In this document: positions 26,491 through 35,798 of the stretch, in pieces | Numbering within the stretch: position 1 is the first letter of the stretch | How the letters are laid out: every line of letters starts with the position of its first letter | Source: Bog-473 sp963850095 | GTDB taxonomy: Bacteria; Actinomycetota; Acidimicrobiia; Acidimicrobiales; RAAP-2 | Assembly (NCBI GenBank): GCA_963850095.1 | Contig: CAWKJX010000004.1 | Coordinates: 372,001-436,000, forward strand | DNA: 64,000 bases | Reading direction: 5' to 3' | Position numbers and translations under genes: made by a program | The notes under the pieces: model-generated | The model's database searches: none | Told to the model about the DNA's origin: nothing | Seen by the model: the letters and a program-made list of their open reading frames with translations, nothing else

Positions 26491-27859
26491 TCACGCCGGC
26501 ACCCCGACCAGCTCGGCCACCAGCTGGGTCACGGCTTTGGCCATCGGGATATGCAGGGACTCGTTGGGCCCGTGGGCGTTCGAGTGCGGCCCGAGCACCC
26601 CGGTGGCCACGAACTGGGTGCTTGGGAAGCCCTTCTGCAGATCGGCCAGGAACGGAATGGACCCACCCTCGCCCACGCCGGCCCAGGTGCGGCCGAAGCG
26701 CTCCTTCGACACCCGCTCGAGCACCGACGCGATGCCGTCGTCCAGCGGCGGCGCCACCCAACCCTGGGCGGCCGCCTCCATGTCGATGGTGAGGTGGGCC
26801 CCCTCGTCGGTCCGGATGGCCGAAATCACCGCGTCGGCCGCTGCCGAGGCGTCGACGTCGGGCGGCAGGCGGAGCGAGAATTTCGAGCGTCGTCGACGGC
26901 CGCAGCACGTTGCCGCCGTCGCGCGGCGTGGGCAGGCCGTCGGCCCCCGTCACCTCGAGCGCGGGGCTCCACGTCCGGGCCACCAGTCGCTGCACCGGGT
27001 CCGACGCCAGCAGCTTGAGCCCGTCCACCACCGGCGCCGCGCTGTCGGGGAACTCCTCAGCCACCGCACGGAGATTGGCCAGGTGGGTCTCGGGTATGCC
27101 CGTCCCCGCCAGCTGGCGCAGCACAATGCGGCCGGTGTCCTCGTCCTCGATGCCGGAGAGGATGCGGCGCAGGATGCGGAACGACGACGGCACCACCCCG
27201 CCGCCTTGCCCACTGTGGATGCCCTCGGTCAGCACCTCGCACGTCACCGTGGTCACCAGATTGCCGCGCAGCGATGTCGTCAACCACAGGCGGTCGTAGC
27301 TGAGCCCGCCCGAGTCGAGGCAGATGACGAGGCGCGGCCGTCCGATGCGCGCGCTGAGGTGCTCGAGGTAGGCCGCCAGGTCGGGGCTGCCGCTCTCCTC
27401 GCTCGCCTCAATGAGCATGAGCACGCGGCCCTGGCCGCCGCCCGTCGCCGCCAGGGCGGTGGCGGCGGCGAACGTCGAATAGCCGTCGTCCGCCGTGCCC
27501 CGCCCGTAGAGGAGGTCACCCTCGCGCACGGGCTCGTAGGGCGAGAGTCCGGCCCGCCACTCGCCCAGCGGTGGCTGCTTGTCCATGTGGCCGTAGATGA
27601 CGATGGCGTCGCCCGGCTGCCCGTTGTCGGCCAGCAGCACCGGCGTGCGGCCCGGCAGCTGCACGAGCTCGGTGCTCAGGCCCGTCCCCTGTGCGTCCAC
27701 CCACTGGCGCAGCAGCTGCGCCGCCGCCGTGATGTGGCCGTGTTCCGCCCAGTCGGGGTCGAAGGCGGGGGAGAGGCACGGGATGCGCGTGTAGTCGGAC
27801 AGCGCCGGCAACACCCGCTCGTCCCAGGCGGCGTCGATGGCGGCCCCGAGGTCGGTCAC
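26491..27859 (-). CDS. M20 family metallopeptidase (frameshifted)
   Basis: This zinc-dependent dipeptidase/deacylase of the M20 (ArgE/DapE/carnosinase-like) family has about 455 residues when joined. The metal ligands are visible: His in IYGHMDKQPP, bridging Asp in GRGTADDG, the Glu pair in EASEESGSP, Asp in CLDSGG and a final His in GPHSNAHGPNES. The C-terminal 120 residues lie in another frame. The break is at about 26881, where a run of T (A on the coding strand) seems one base too long, giving RPSTTLE then nonsense instead of FSLRLPPDVD. The GTG start at 27859 overlaps the stop of the SRPBCC gene. It probably cleaves small peptides. Confidence 0.83.
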
Positions 27860-28329
27860 GATGCGGCGGGCGACTCGGTCAGCTGCGCCAGGCGGTCGAG
27901 CGTCTTGGCCATGGAGGTGGCCGTCTGCTGGTGGAGCCGGCCGAGACGCAAGAAGAAGGCCTGCTTGTCCTTCGAGATGTCCCACGTCTCGGTGACCTTG
28001 GTGCTGCCGTCGTCCTCCTCGAGCTGGTAGCGCCAGATGCGGCCCCCGAGGAAGCGGCCGAGCGGCCCGGCCAGCGACGTCTGCCAGGCGATGACCTTGT
28101 CCGGTTCGTACTCGACGACGGTGTTGGACATGGAATAGGGCACGCCGACCTTCATGGACATGCCGAAGGTGGAGCCCAGGGTCAGGTGGTCGGGTGCGCC
28201 GTCCTTCGCCTTGACGACGGAGCCCGAGCCGTCGATCTCCGCGTGGCGGGACGCGTCGGCCACGATGGCGAAAATGGCCGATGCCGGCGCCTTTATGACC
28301 CGGTCGACGCTGACGGTGTTGCCTTCCAT
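27856..28329 (-). CDS. SRPBCC family protein
   Basis: This 157-residue START/Bet v1-like protein opens with the typical VSVDRVIKAPASAIFAIVAD strand-helix. It contains VVEYEPDKVIAWQ, then WRYQLEEDDGSTKVTETWD and a long C-terminal helix. Family members bind hydrophobic ligands or act as polyketide cyclases; the ligand here is unknown. Its stop overlaps the GTG start of the M20 gene, so they are co-translated. It lies 69 bases after the DUF2237 gene. Confidence 0.82.
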   Translation of the reverse strand: MEGNTVSVDRVIKAPASAIFAIVADASRHAEIDGSGSVVKAKDGAPDHLTLGSTFGMSMKVGVPYSMSNTVVEYEPDKVIAWQTSLAGPLGRFLGGRIWRYQLEEDDGSTKVTETWDISKDKQAFFLRLGRLHQQTATSMAKTLDRLAQLTESPAAS

Positions 28330-28398
28330 GTGTCTCCTCCCGCGGCGGGGCGGGGCGGTCGCTGCCCCGGTCTGTGTCGGAGTTCTCCGGTCCGGAGA

Positions 28399-28764
28399 CT
28401 ACGGCTCGGCGACGGCGTGCGCGACCAGGTCGCCCAGCTGGACCCACTCGAGGGTGGCGGCGTGCGTGGCGGCCAGGACGACCGGCGGCGCCACGCCGGA
28501 CTCGAAGGCCTCCTGCCAGCGCGGCGCGCACAGGCACCACTGATCGCCGGGCTGCACGCCGGTGAAGCCGAAGTCGGGCCGCGGGGTGGACAGGTCGTTG
28601 CCCACGGAGGCCGAGAAGGCCAGGAACTCGGCCGTGGCCCGGATGCACACGGTGTGGACGCCGATGTCCTCGGCGCCGGTGTTGCAGCAGCCGTCGCGGT
28701 AGAAGCCAGTCAGCGGGTCGAAATTGCAGGGCTGGAGCTCGTCGCCCAGGACGTTCTGTGCCAT
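28399..28764 (-). CDS. DUF2237 family protein
   Basis: This 121-residue protein of DUF2237 has near-invariant segments: LTGFYRDGCCNTG, DIGVHTVC, LSTPRPDFGF, GDQWCLCAPRW and APPVVLAATH. Several cysteines (CC, C, CLC) suggest metal or redox binding, but no function is established for the family. The start ATG 28764 (MAQNVLGDEL) is chosen over an upstream GTG. It sits between the nitroreductase and SRPBCC genes on the same strand. Confidence 0.88.
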   Translation of the reverse strand: MAQNVLGDELQPCNFDPLTGFYRDGCCNTGAEDIGVHTVCIRATAEFLAFSASVGNDLSTPRPDFGFTGVQPGDQWCLCAPRWQEAFESGVAPPVVLAATHAATLEWVQLGDLVAHAVAEP

Positions 28765-28884
28765 GCCCCATTTGACCACGACCGGCCCGGGGGGCCGGGC
28801 CGGCCGGCGCCCGGGTCCGCACCGGGGGTGAGGCGTCCGAGAATCGGTCGGAAAGGCCCGGGTGGGGATGCGGGAGCGTTCTGC

Positions 28885-29580
28885 CTAGGAGGCTCCGAGG
28901 GACGGGCCCTCGTAACGGTCCACCCAGGTGAACTCGGCCACCGGCGCCCGCCGGAGCCGGCTCGGCTGTTGCACCGGGCGCCCGAGCACCACCAGCGCGG
29001 CCACGGCCACCGTGTCGGGGATGCCGAACAGGGCACGCACCTCGTCCTCGCGGCGGATGGCCACCGTGGTGGTCACGCCACCCAGCCCCTCGGTGCGGGC
29101 GGCCAACAGCAGGCTCCAGACGAAGGGATAGATGGAGGCGCCGCCCACCAGCGTGTAGCGGGGCAGGTCGCGGTCGATGGCCGCCAGCGCCGATAGGTCG
29201 GCCAGGACCAGCAGCAGGGCGGGTGCCGCATTGAGCGTCTCGGCGAAGCCCGGGTTGGCCGCGCCCGCCCGTGCGAATTCGGGCGCGTGCGCCAGAGCGG
29301 CCGCCTCGGCGGCGCGGTCGTTGAGCGGTGCGCTCGGTACCAGGCCGGCCGCGCCCATGGCCAGGTACTCGTACCACCCGGCCAGGTAGAGGTCGCGCAG
29401 TGCGCTTCGTTTGGCCGGGTCCTTGACCACGATGACGCGCCAACCCTGGCGGTTGCCCCCGCTGGGGGCGAAGCGCGCCGTGTCGAGGAGGCGGGCCAGC
29501 ACGTCGTCGGGCACGGGGTCGGGGTGGAACTGGCGGGCGGCCCCGGTGCTGCGCAGCGTCGTCAGCAGATCGAGGTCCAC
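28885..29580 (-). CDS. nitroreductase family protein
   Basis: This FMN-dependent nitroreductase-fold protein has 231 residues. It has the N-terminal arginine motif (TTLRSTGAARQFHPDPV), the FMN-binding APSGGNRQGWR, and GLGGVTTTVAIRREDEVRALFGIPD near the C-terminus. Such enzymes reduce nitro groups, quinones or enones using NAD(P)H. It starts with GTG and is divergent from the nitronate monooxygenase gene with only about 38 bases between, which suggests a shared control region for nitro-compound metabolism (inference). Confidence 0.87.
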   Translation of the reverse strand: MDLDLLTTLRSTGAARQFHPDPVPDDVLARLLDTARFAPSGGNRQGWRVIVVKDPAKRSALRDLYLAGWYEYLAMGAAGLVPSAPLNDRAAEAAALAHAPEFARAGAANPGFAETLNAAPALLLVLADLSALAAIDRDLPRYTLVGGASIYPFVWSLLLAARTEGLGGVTTTVAIRREDEVRALFGIPDTVAVAALVVLGRPVQQPSRLRRAPVAEFTWVDRYEGPSLGAS

Positions 29581-29618
29581 GAGTGTCCCACCGTAGCGGC
29601 CGCTGGGTGTTCCCGGGT

Positions 29619-30702
29619 ATGTGGTGGGATGTGCCCGTGGCCGCCCGTCCCGTTCTCCCGCGTGCGGCCGCGGTGGCGCGCCTGCGTGCGCTCGCCCGCG
29701 TGCCGCTCGTCGTGGCGCCCATGGCCGGAGGGCCCTCGACGCCGGACCTCGTGGTGGCGGTGGCCCGCGCCGGCGCGTTCGGCTTCGTGGCCGGCGGCTA
29801 CAGGACGGCCGACGACGTGGTGTCCGACATGGCCGCCGTCCGCCGCTCCGGGGTGCACGCGTTCGGGGTCAACCTGTTCGTGCCGGGCGCGCCCACGGCG
29901 GAGCCCGAGAGGCTGGCCGCCTATCTGCATTCGCTGGCCGCCGAGGCGGGCGCGCTCGGCGCCGTCGTCGGTGACGCCACCTGGGACGACGACGACTATG
30001 CGTCCAAGGTCGAGGCACTCTTGGCGGCACCGCCGCCCATGGTCAGCTTCACCTTCGGCGTGCCCGACGTCGAGGTCGTCCGTGCCTTCCACGACGCTGG
30101 CGTGCTCGTCGCCCTGACGGTGACCACGCCCGAGGAAGCCGCGCGGGCGCTCCGGGTGCGCCCCTGACGCGCTCGCGCTCCAAGGCGCCGAGGCGGGCGC
30201 GCACCGGGGCAGCCTGGCCAACGACGACCGGGCGGACGCCGACCGCTCCGTCCGCTCGCTGCTGGCCTCGGTGGGCCGTCGCACCTCGGTGCCGCTCATC
30301 GCAGCGGGCGGCGTCGGCGGGCCCGACGACGTCGTCGACCTGCTGGCGCGCGGTGCCGCGCTGGTGCAGTCGGGCACGGCATTCCTGCGCTGCCCCGAGA
30401 GCGGCGCCCACGCCGTGGCCAAGGACGCGCTGGCCGACCTGTCGTTCACCCACACCGCCGTGACCCGCGCCTTCAGCGGGCGCCGGGCGCGTGCGCTGGT
30501 GAACGACATGGTGCGGGCGCACCGGGACGCGCCGGCCGCCTACCCCGAGATCAACAACGCCACGCGTCCGTGGCGGGCGGCCGCGGCGGCGGCGGGGGAC
30601 ACCGGGCACATGAGCCTCTACGCCGGCACGGCCTATCGCCGGGCCGAGGCGCGGCCGGCGGCCGAGGTGGTGGAGTGGCTGGTGTCAGGATGGCGCCGGT
30701 GA
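29619..30702 (+). CDS. nitronate monooxygenase (frameshifted)
   Basis: This FMN TIM-barrel enzyme of the NMO (2-nitropropane dioxygenase) family oxidises alkyl nitronates. The N-terminal part has PLVVAPMAGGPSTPDLV and GAFGFVAGGYRT; the C-terminal part has LQGAEAGAHRG (catalytic-type His), IAAGGVGGPDDV and GTAFLRCPES. The frame changes between about 30150 and 30166: the first frame ends ARALRVRP and stops, while DALALQGAEAG continues in the next frame. One base is gained or lost, and joined length is about 360 residues, normal for the family. ATG 29619 is the likely start, though upstream GTG codons exist. Confidence 0.83.
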
Positions 30703-31184
30703 GGACCCGGCGCCAGACCCAGGTCATTGAGTTCAGGCCTCCCGCCATCGACCGGGTGGCCGACGCGCTGCGCCGACTGCGGGCCGCCGGCGACGGATGG
30801 GTCAACCTGCTGCCCGGCGTCGACGTGGACGCGGCCGCGCCCGAGCCGCAGGCGGGCCTCTTCGCCTTCTTCGGCAACCGGGCGGCGCCGGTGACGATGG
30901 CGACCGTCATTCCGGCCAAGAAGGACCGGCGCCAGATCGAGGGCGTGTCCGTCGGCCTCATGCACCCGACGGGGGCCAGGGCCGTGGCGCGACTGGCCGA
31001 GGCCGGCGTCACCATTCCCACCGGTTGGGTGGTGCGCCAGGACCACGCGCGGCGCGGCCTCGTCCTGCGCACGCCGGTCGACGCCCCCGAACCCGAAATC
31101 GTCGACTGGTGCGTCCGGGCCGGTACCGCGCTGTGCCGGGTCGACATGACCGGCGAGTGGCAGGCCGTGGTCTACCTTCCCTAG
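30690..31184 (+). CDS. conserved hypothetical protein
   Basis: This 164-residue protein overlaps the end of the nitronate monooxygenase gene by 13 bases (or 4 if GTG 30699 is used). It has no membrane segment. The body alternates predicted strands and helices: LFAFFGNRAAPVTMATVIP, VSVGLMHPTGARAVARLAEA, IPTGWVVRQDHARRGLVL. I do not recognise the family. It is followed directly (TAG then GTG) by the phosphotransferase gene, so the three genes form an operon. Confidence 0.65.
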   Translation: MAPVRTRRQTQVIEFRPPAIDRVADALRRLRAAGDGWVNLLPGVDVDAAAPEPQAGLFAFFGNRAAPVTMATVIPAKKDRRQIEGVSVGLMHPTGARAVARLAEAGVTIPTGWVVRQDHARRGLVLRTPVDAPEPEIVDWCVRAGTALCRVDMTGEWQAVVYLP

Positions 31185-32219
31185 GTGGCCACAGGGCGGC
31201 GGCGCGACGACGGCACATTGGCAGAGGGGCTCGGCCGCTGGGTGGCCCGCCACCCGGAGTTGGTGGCGGCCATGGACGAGCCGACCGCGCCGGCCCCGCG
31301 GGTCGTGTCCATGGTCCACGCGGACGGTGGCATGGCCAACGAGACCGTGCTGGTCGACCTCGGCCCCGACCACGCCGGCTTGGTGGTGCGGCTGCCGCCA
31401 CTGGAACCGACCTTCCCGGACTACGACCTGGCGCCGCAGGCGGCGGTGCAGAACGCGGTGGCCGCCGTGGGAGTCCCGGCTCCCGCGCCGGCCGTCCTGG
31501 AACGGAATCCCGATTGGATCGGGTGCACCTTCCTGGCCATGCCGCGGGTCCCCGGGGACATCGCCGGCCCGGCGCCGGTCTTCGACCCCTACGTGCGCGA
31601 CGCCGGAACAGGCTTGCAGCGCCGCATGCACGATGCCCTCGTCGACACCATGGCGCACGTGCACGCCGTGCCCTGGCGGGCCCACGGGCTGGGCGTGCTC
31701 CTCGGCCCGACGTCGCTGCACGACGCGCTGGCCCGCTGGGCGGCCTATGTCGAGTGGTCGTCGCAAGGGGAGCCGCTGCCTGCGTTGACCACCGCCCTCG
31801 ATTGGTGCCGCGTGCACGTGCCGGCCGAGCGCGACCCCGTGCTGCTGTGGGGTGACGTACGCCTGGGGAACCTCATTTTCGACGGCGAGCGGCGCCTGGC
31901 GGCCGTGCTCGACTGGGACCTCTCGTCACTGGGCCCGCCGGAAATGGACCTCGGCTGGCATTTCGGGCTCGAGTTCATGATGAAGGAGCTGTTCGGCCAG
32001 ACCGTGCCGGGCTTCCCTGAGCGGGCCGAGGCGGTGGACCACTATGTCGAGGTGAGCGGCAACGTCGTGCGCGACCTCGACTGGCACGAGGTCTTCGCCC
32101 TGGTGCGGGCCCTGGCCATCAACGACCGCCACCAGCGCATCACCGGCGACCCGCGCCGCCGGGACAACCCGATGGGCGCCGTACTCCTGGAGCGGATGGC
32201 GTCGGCCCGGCTCGGCTGA
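31185..32219 (+). CDS. aminoglycoside-phosphotransferase-fold kinase (ACAD10/11-type phosphotransferase family)
   Basis: This 344-residue APH-fold protein has the catalytic loop WGDVRLGNLIF (His of the usual HGD replaced by Trp-Gly-Asp) and the metal-binding AVLDWDLSSLGPPEMDLGW. This is the phosphotransferase family often found beside acyl-CoA dehydrogenases in actinobacteria, related to the kinase domain of ACAD10/11 that acts on 4-hydroxy acids. Antibiotic resistance is not implied. The GTG start follows the previous stop with no gap, so translation is coupled. Confidence 0.83.
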   Translation: MATGRRRDDGTLAEGLGRWVARHPELVAAMDEPTAPAPRVVSMVHADGGMANETVLVDLGPDHAGLVVRLPPLEPTFPDYDLAPQAAVQNAVAAVGVPAPAPAVLERNPDWIGCTFLAMPRVPGDIAGPAPVFDPYVRDAGTGLQRRMHDALVDTMAHVHAVPWRAHGLGVLLGPTSLHDALARWAAYVEWSSQGEPLPALTTALDWCRVHVPAERDPVLLWGDVRLGNLIFDGERRLAAVLDWDLSSLGPPEMDLGWHFGLEFMMKELFGQTVPGFPERAEAVDHYVEVSGNVVRDLDWHEVFALVRALAINDRHQRITGDPRRRDNPMGAVLLERMASARLG

Positions 32220-32234
32220 ATCAACCCGGACGCG

Positions 32235-33416
32235 TCAGCCCGGTGTGTCGAGGAGCGAGAAGCCCATGACACCGGCCTTGGACACCTCGTAGCAGAGGGT
32301 GTCGTAGGGCTCCACCAGGCCGTAGGCCACCTCCCCGTCGCACTCGACACGGCAGTGGTGCTGGTCCTGGCCGGCCAGGCGGCGGCGCACGTCGGGGTCG
32401 GTGACGTCGAAGGTCTCGCCGTGCACCACCGTCTCTTCGCCCTGGGCGACCGCCATGCCGTGCCACAGGTCGCCATCGGGCGTGCCCCCGTTGGGGCCGC
32501 CGTACATGCCGCAGCGAAGGAACGCGATCTGATGGCCAAGCCGCTCGAAACGCATCGTCTTGCTGCTGCCGTCGGCGAAGACCAGGTCGACCTCTCCGGC
32601 GACGAGCAGGTTCGTGTCGGGTTCGAAGCGCATGCGGTGGACGCGTTCGCGCAGGGTCGCGCTGCGCTTGCGGGCGTCGCCGAGGTTGTAGAGCACGTGG
32701 TCACCCCAGATACCGAAGTCCTCGAACTCGACCCACTCTCCGCTGTGCGGGTGCTGCATGCCCATGTAGCGGCCGGGCCCGCCCACGCCGTCGCGCGTGC
32801 CCCAGTGATGGTCGCGCGTGCCGAGATGGGTGGCCGGAGAGAGTTCGACGCGCCCGCCAGCGGTCTCGACCCAGCCCTCCTGGCGGCCGAAGCCGTCGTA
32901 GCCGGCGACGGGGCTCATGGCGCGGGCGCCGACGATGATGCCGGCGCCCAGTTGCCGGAAGACGGGACGCTTCGTGTCGAGCCAGGACATGTCGTAGCCG
33001 ATGCGATGGCCCGTGGCGGCCTCGGCGGCGTCGGCATCGAGGCGCAGGCGCCACCGGCGGAAGGGTTCGACCACCTCGAAGCTGAAGGGGCCGATGGCCA
33101 TGTCCATGCGGTCGTTTCCGAGCTTGCGGTGAGCCCGGACGGTGGTGTGGAGCCCCCGATGGTTGACGATGGCGAAGGCCTCGGCCGTGCCGAGGTTGGG
33201 GTAGAAGGCCAGGCCGATCACGACGAGGAGGTCGCCCACCTTGTCCTGGCTGGTGAACCAGACGCGCTCGTAGGCCTGGGCGTCCGCTGTCCACATGACG
33301 CGGACGGGGTAGGGCGCGTTGTGCACGAGGAACTCGTCCAGGCCCGAAAGCGGGGCGTGCTCGCGGGAGGCGGGGTAGGGGGAGGCACCCGGTGGGACGG
33401 TGCTCGGCTCGTTCAT
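32235..33416 (-). CDS. conserved hypothetical protein, CrtC/lipocalin-like
   Basis: This 393-residue protein has no signal peptide. It is rich in beta-strand patterns with conserved aromatic and His motifs: ERVWFTSQDKVGDLLVV, GPFSFEVVEPFRRWRL, LGTRDHHWGTRDGVGG, WHGMAVAQGEE. The layout recalls the two-domain lipocalin-like CrtC/AttH fold seen near steroid or terpenoid catabolism genes in actinobacteria. That likeness is inferred from motif style, not a database match. The ATG at 33416 is chosen because the upstream extension is a repeat-derived QRTTNNE sequence. It is divergent from the P450 gene. Confidence 0.6.
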   Translation of the reverse strand: MNEPSTVPPGASPYPASREHAPLSGLDEFLVHNAPYPVRVMWTADAQAYERVWFTSQDKVGDLLVVIGLAFYPNLGTAEAFAIVNHRGLHTTVRAHRKLGNDRMDMAIGPFSFEVVEPFRRWRLRLDADAAEAATGHRIGYDMSWLDTKRPVFRQLGAGIIVGARAMSPVAGYDGFGRQEGWVETAGGRVELSPATHLGTRDHHWGTRDGVGGPGRYMGMQHPHSGEWVEFEDFGIWGDHVLYNLGDARKRSATLRERVHRMRFEPDTNLLVAGEVDLVFADGSSKTMRFERLGHQIAFLRCGMYGGPNGGTPDGDLWHGMAVAQGEETVVHGETFDVTDPDVRRRLAGQDQHHCRVECDGEVAYGLVEPYDTLCYEVSKAGVMGFSLLDTPG

Positions 33417-33529
33417 GTAGCGCCTTCGGTCGACCCGCGCCCTCGGGAGGCTTCTAGGCTGTCGTACTCGGTCCGCACCGCGGTCACGGCGGTCCTCCTC
33501 CTCTTTGCTGTGCCCCGTTGGTCGCTGCT

Positions 33530-33564
33530 CGTTGTTCGTTGTTCGTTGTTCGTTGTTCGTTGTT
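33530..33564. repeat. five perfect tandem copies of CGTTGTT
   Basis: The heptamer CGTTGTT is repeated five times without mismatch (35 bases). It ends 22 bases before the P450 ATG and lies in the control region between two divergent genes. Slippage here would change promoter or leader length. Confidence 0.95.
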
Positions 33565-33586
33565 CGCTGCACAGTACGCTTCGGTC

Positions 33587-34783
33587 ATGGTCGCGGACCA
33601 GCGCATCGACCCGCGTGACGCTGCCTTCTTCCAGCGTGACGACTATTACGACGTGCTGGCCCGCCTGCGCGCCGAGGACCCCGTGCACCTGGTCGAGCCC
33701 GGCTTCTGGGTGCTCTCCCGCTACGACGACATCCGGGAGGTGAGCCGCGATCCGGCCGGCTTCTGCTCGGGGCGGGGCGCGCTGGTCAACGATCCCTTTC
33801 GCACCAGCGCCATGCCCCTGGCGGCGCCCTCCCTCCTGCACATGGACCCTCCCGAGCACGCCTCGTTCCGCGGCCTGCTCAACCGCCGCTTCACCCCGCG
33901 TGCCCTCTCGGGTCTGGGTGAGTCGGTACGCAAGACCGCCTCGACCCTGCTGGACGCCGTCGAGACGCACGAGGAGATCGACTTCGTCGCCGAGCTGGCG
34001 GCGCCCTTCCCGCTGATCGTCATCGCGGAGCTGCTGGGCATCGCCGAGTCCGACCGCCAGGACTTCCGGCGGTGGTCCGACGCGGCCATCGAGTCACCGG
34101 ACTTGCCTCCGGACGAGACCGCAGCCGCCCTCGGGGAGCTGGCGGGGTTCATCGGCGACCACATCCGGGTCAAGCGCGAGCATCCCGGCGACGACCTGGT
34201 GTCGTTGCTGGTGCGCAGTGAGGTGGACGGGGCCCCTCTGCGCAAGGAGGAGCTGTTCATGTTCCTGCTCACGCTGCTCGTGGCGGGCAACGAGACGACG
34301 CGCACGCTGTTGTCGGGCAGCGTTCTGGCCCTGTTCGAGCATCCCGACCAGCGCGCCGCGTTGGTGGAGGACCGCTCAATGGTGCCCGGCGGGGTGGAGG
34401 AGTGCCTGCGCTGGGTGACCCCGGTCCACGCGTTCTGCCGCACGGCGACCAGGGATGTCGAGGTCGGTGGTACGGCTCTTCGCGCCGGCGACTACGTGTG
34501 CATGCTCTACGCATCGGCCAACCGCGACGAGCGGATCTTCGGCGACAGTGCCGCCCGCTTCGACGTGCGCCGGCCCGTCAACCCGGTACACCTGGCCTTC
34601 GGTTTCGGCGAGCACGTGTGCCTGGGGGCGAGCCTGGCCCGGTTGGAGGGCCGTGTCTTCCTCGACGAATTGCTGTCGCGGTTCGGGGGCTACACCGTGA
34701 CGGGTTCGGCCGAGCGCGTGCTCTCGTCCACCGTCGCCGGCATCCATTCGATCCCCATGGTGCTGGCGCCGTCTGCCCCCTGA
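33587..34783 (+). CDS. cytochrome P450
   Basis: This soluble bacterial P450 has 398 residues. The I-helix motif is VAGNETTR, the K-helix ExxR is EECLRW, and the heme loop is FGFGEHVCLG with ligand Cys345. The opening (RIDPRDAAFFQRDDYYDVLARLRAEDPVH) and LLHMDPPEHASFRGLL are typical of actinobacterial CYP families acting on terpenoids or steroids. Start ATG 33587 lies just behind the heptamer repeat array. The last 94 bases overlap the 3' end of the ArsR-type regulator gene on the other strand. It shares only general P450 features with the one at 12.7-13.9 kb. Confidence 0.92.
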   Translation: MVADQRIDPRDAAFFQRDDYYDVLARLRAEDPVHLVEPGFWVLSRYDDIREVSRDPAGFCSGRGALVNDPFRTSAMPLAAPSLLHMDPPEHASFRGLLNRRFTPRALSGLGESVRKTASTLLDAVETHEEIDFVAELAAPFPLIVIAELLGIAESDRQDFRRWSDAAIESPDLPPDETAAALGELAGFIGDHIRVKREHPGDDLVSLLVRSEVDGAPLRKEELFMFLLTLLVAGNETTRTLLSGSVLALFEHPDQRAALVEDRSMVPGGVEECLRWVTPVHAFCRTATRDVEVGGTALRAGDYVCMLYASANRDERIFGDSAARFDVRRPVNPVHLAFGFGEHVCLGASLARLEGRVFLDELLSRFGGYTVTGSAERVLSSTVAGIHSIPMVLAPSAP

Positions 34784-35763
34784 AGCACGGCCAGACGGAG
34801 CTCCTCGACCAGGGACTCCACGGCGACGGGATCGGCACTCAGCCGGAGGCGGCCGTCGACCCGTTCCGAACGGACGAGTCCGCTCTCGCGCAGCGTCTTT
34901 ATGTGCATGCTCACCGTGGGCTGGGCCAAGCGGAAGAGCAGGGCCAGCTCGCCGACCGTGCTGGGAGCGGTAGCCAGCACGTGGAGCAGCGCCAGGCGGG
35001 TGGGGTCGGCCACGGCCTTGAGGCGCCGGGCGACCGACTCGGTGCGGGACCGAGCCACGACATCACCCTGGCCGACCCCGGTGCCGATCAGGATCAGGTC
35101 CGGGAACTCGAGGTACATGCTCGACCCGAAGAACAGGCATGGCACGAAGAGCAGCGGCATGCCGGCATCGAGGCTCGCCAGGATTTCGGGAGTCCGGCTC
35201 CGGACGATGTCACAACCGCCCGATAGGAATATCTCCAGTGAACGACCACGCTCGTACTGGGCCACGGCGAGTCGGCCGGCTTCCTCAATGATGGGCAGTG
35301 CCTGTTGCCACATGGCGTCGACCGGCCCCCACACCTCTTGTAAGAGGCTGAGGTACGCGCGCACGAGCTCGGGTGACTCGTTGAGCCGGCGTAACCGATC
35401 AGCGAATCTCTCGAGGTCCTCGTGCGTCTCAGAGGGCATGTCCAACTCGAGCGGAACCGTCGCCACCGCGGCCTCGAGCGCCGGCCAGACGACGCCGGGA
35501 TCGGTCTCGCAGGTGACACCCGCGTGCTGGGCCAGGATGTGGAGCTCGCTGAAACACGACTCCTCGGACCCTTCGCCCCAGAACCCCTGCACCCGATCGG
35601 CCAGGTCCTCTCGGCCGCTGAACATCTCGGCCAGCCTGGGGTACCGGGCCTGCATCGACGGGCGCGCCGCCATGAGAAGCCATGCCAGGTCGGTCGCCAG
35701 GGACGGTGACGAATGCACCGAACGCCTGGAGAGAAGGGCCGGATCCTCAGTGAACATAGGCAT
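34690..35763 (-). CDS. ArsR-type winged-helix transcriptional regulator with N-terminal sensor region
   Basis: This 357-residue regulator is much longer than a simple ArsR protein. Residues 1-230 form a helical region of unknown ligand, in the style of DUF5937 regulators. Residues 240-320 form the winged helix: VADPTRLALLHVLATAPSTV, then ELALLFRLAQPTVSMHIKTL and ESGLVRSERVDGRLRL. The ATG coincides with the predicted transcription start of a near-consensus promoter, so the mRNA is probably leaderless. Its last 30 or so residues are encoded opposite the P450 3' end. It diverges from a small gene and phosphonate monoester hydrolase gene and likely controls both directions. Confidence 0.83.
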   Translation of the reverse strand: MPMFTEDPALLSRRSVHSSPSLATDLAWLLMAARPSMQARYPRLAEMFSGREDLADRVQGFWGEGSEESCFSELHILAQHAGVTCETDPGVVWPALEAAVATVPLELDMPSETHEDLERFADRLRRLNESPELVRAYLSLLQEVWGPVDAMWQQALPIIEEAGRLAVAQYERGRSLEIFLSGGCDIVRSRTPEILASLDAGMPLLFVPCLFFGSSMYLEFPDLILIGTGVGQGDVVARSRTESVARRLKAVADPTRLALLHVLATAPSTVGELALLFRLAQPTVSMHIKTLRESGLVRSERVDGRLRLSADPVAVESLVEELRLAVLQGADGASTMGIEWMPATVDESTRSAEPVTV

Positions 35764-35798
35764 AGGGCTATATTAGGATATTCTTGATTAGTTGTCAA
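35762..35798 (-). promoter_or_regulatory. near-consensus sigma70-type promoter for the ArsR-type gene (leaderless)
   Basis: On the minus strand TTGACA (35798-35793), a 17-base spacer and TAATAT (35775-35770) are visible. Transcription would start about seven bases on, at or beside the A of the ATG at 35763. An ATAT-TAGG-ATAT dyad overlaps the -10 and could be an operator. Confidence 0.7.

Noticed and set aside
25730..29722. A single very long minus-strand open frame of 1330 codons
   Set aside because: It joins the SDR, most of the M20 peptidase and the antisense or out-of-frame copies of the SRPBCC, DUF2237 and nitroreductase genes. Only the SDR and M20 parts show family motifs; the rest is Arg/Pro/Gly-rich, an effect of high GC.
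31185..32219. Aminoglycoside resistance kinase
   Set aside because: The fold is shared, but the motifs are those of the ACAD10/11-type phosphotransferase family in a catabolic operon. There is no support for resistance.
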